Below, in pieces: positions 63,368 through 64,000 of a stretch of DNA of 64,000 nucleotides (position 1 is the stretch's first letter; each line of letters begins with the position of its first letter). Origin of the DNA: Dallia pectoralis (taxonomy: Eukaryota > Chordata > Actinopteri > Esociformes > Umbridae); contig CM055736.1 in NCBI GenBank assembly GCA_029465975.1, positions 10,143,707 through 10,207,706 on the forward strand, in the 5' to 3' direction. Made by a program: the position numbers and the translations under genes. The notes under the pieces are model-generated. The model worked only from the letters and a program-made list of their open reading frames with translations, was not told the origin of the DNA and did not search any database.

Positions 63368-64000
63368 TCTCTCTATCTCTCTCTCTATCTCCCTCTCTCT
63401 CTCCCTCCCTCTCTCCCTCTCTATCTCCCTCTCTATCTCCCTCTTTATCTCCCTCTCTCTCTCCCTCCCTCTCTCCCTCTCTATCTCCCTCTCTATCTCC
63501 CTCTCTATCTCCCTCTCTATCTCCCTCTCTCTCTCCCTCCCTCTCTCCCTCGCTCTCTCCCTCGCTCTCTCCCTCTCTATCTCCCTCTCTATCTCCCTCT
63601 CTATCTCCCTCTCTCTCCCTCTCTCTCTCCCTCCCTCTCTCCCTCGCTCTCTCCCTCTCTATCTCCCTCTCTATCTCCCTCTCTATCGCCCTCTCTATCT
63701 CCCTCTCTCTCTCCCTCCCTCTCTCCCTCGCTCTCTCCCTCTCTCTCCCCCTCTCTATCTCCCTCTCTATCTCCCTCTCTCTCTCTATCTCCCTCTCTCT
63801 CTCTATCTCCCTCTATCTCTCTATCTCCCTCTCTCTCTCAGTCTTCCCCTCTCTCTTTCTCTCTCCCTCTCTATCTCCCTCGCTCTCTCTCAGTCTTCCC
63901 CCTCTCTCTCTCCCTCTCTCTCTCCCTCTCTATCTCCCTCTCTATCTCCCTCGCTCTCTCCCTCTCTATCTCCCTCTCTATCTCCCTCTCTATCGCCCTC
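63368..64000. repeat. CT-rich microsatellite, 12-bp unit ctctctatctcc
   Basis: Pyrimidine tract of ctctctatctcc, ctctctctctcc and ctccctcgctct units running to the window edge. All pyrimidine on this strand except scattered A and G, so a triplex- or R-loop-prone tract is possible. Confidence 0.95.

Larger units (their letters stand above)
44984..64000 (+). other. camk1d: Intron 1 (partial) of the camk1d-like gene
   Basis: From the donor at 44984 to the window end I see no exon with kinase sequence and no second gene. The stretch holds Tc1 fossils (45950-46230, 51040-51480, 55693-56688), minisatellites (50116-50508, 58731-59750, 60050-60411) and many CA/GT runs (near 48820, 49214, 50865, 52346, 55040, 55202, 55389, 56714, 57416, 60926). 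All short open frames here lack domains or sit in repeats. Confidence 0.6.

Overview
This window is nuclear DNA of a ray-finned (teleost) fish. The genes are split by GT-AG introns, gene order matches the vertebrate block SLCO1 family - IAPP - PYROXD1 - RECQL - GOLT1B (human 12p12), and the spacers carry fish-type Tc1, hAT and LINE fossils plus many mini- and microsatellites. I cannot name the species from sequence alone.

Layout. 1-10710 (+): a 5'-truncated organic-anion transporter gene (slco1 family, closest to slco1c1), 13 visible coding exons; over half of its length is tandem repeat (units of 27, 40, 24, 10, 37 and 13 bp). 11030-11455: six 71-bp repeats, each carrying a CTCF-like core. 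12600-14700 (+): iapp (amylin), three coding exons. 14700-20000: spacer with Tc1-like fossils and a 53-bp minisatellite. 20086-23910 (+): pyroxd1, 12 exons, 498 aa. 25054-26824: a hAT element with terminal inverted repeats, a perfect 8-bp target duplication and broken transposase pieces. 29438-35075 (-): recql helicase, 13 coding exons, 645 aa; beyond its end, 28318-28986 (-) is an unexplained 222-codon open exon. 36632-38578 (+): golt1b, 5 exons, 138 aa, divergent from recql. 41425-41770: 3' end of a non-LTR retrotransposon. 44889-44983 (+): first coding exon of a CaM kinase I gene (camk1d-like), followed to the window end by at least 19 kb of its intron 1, with only repeats and transposon fossils.

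The genes are unrelated in job (membrane transport, peptide hormone, FAD reductase, DNA helicase, Golgi transport, Ca2+ signalling); they sit together through old synteny, not as a pathway. The most unusual structure is in the slco gene: in two consecutive introns a minisatellite begins inside the upstream exon and copies the exon end plus its 5' splice site dozens of times. Copied junctions read into an in-frame stop, so only the first donor preserves the protein.
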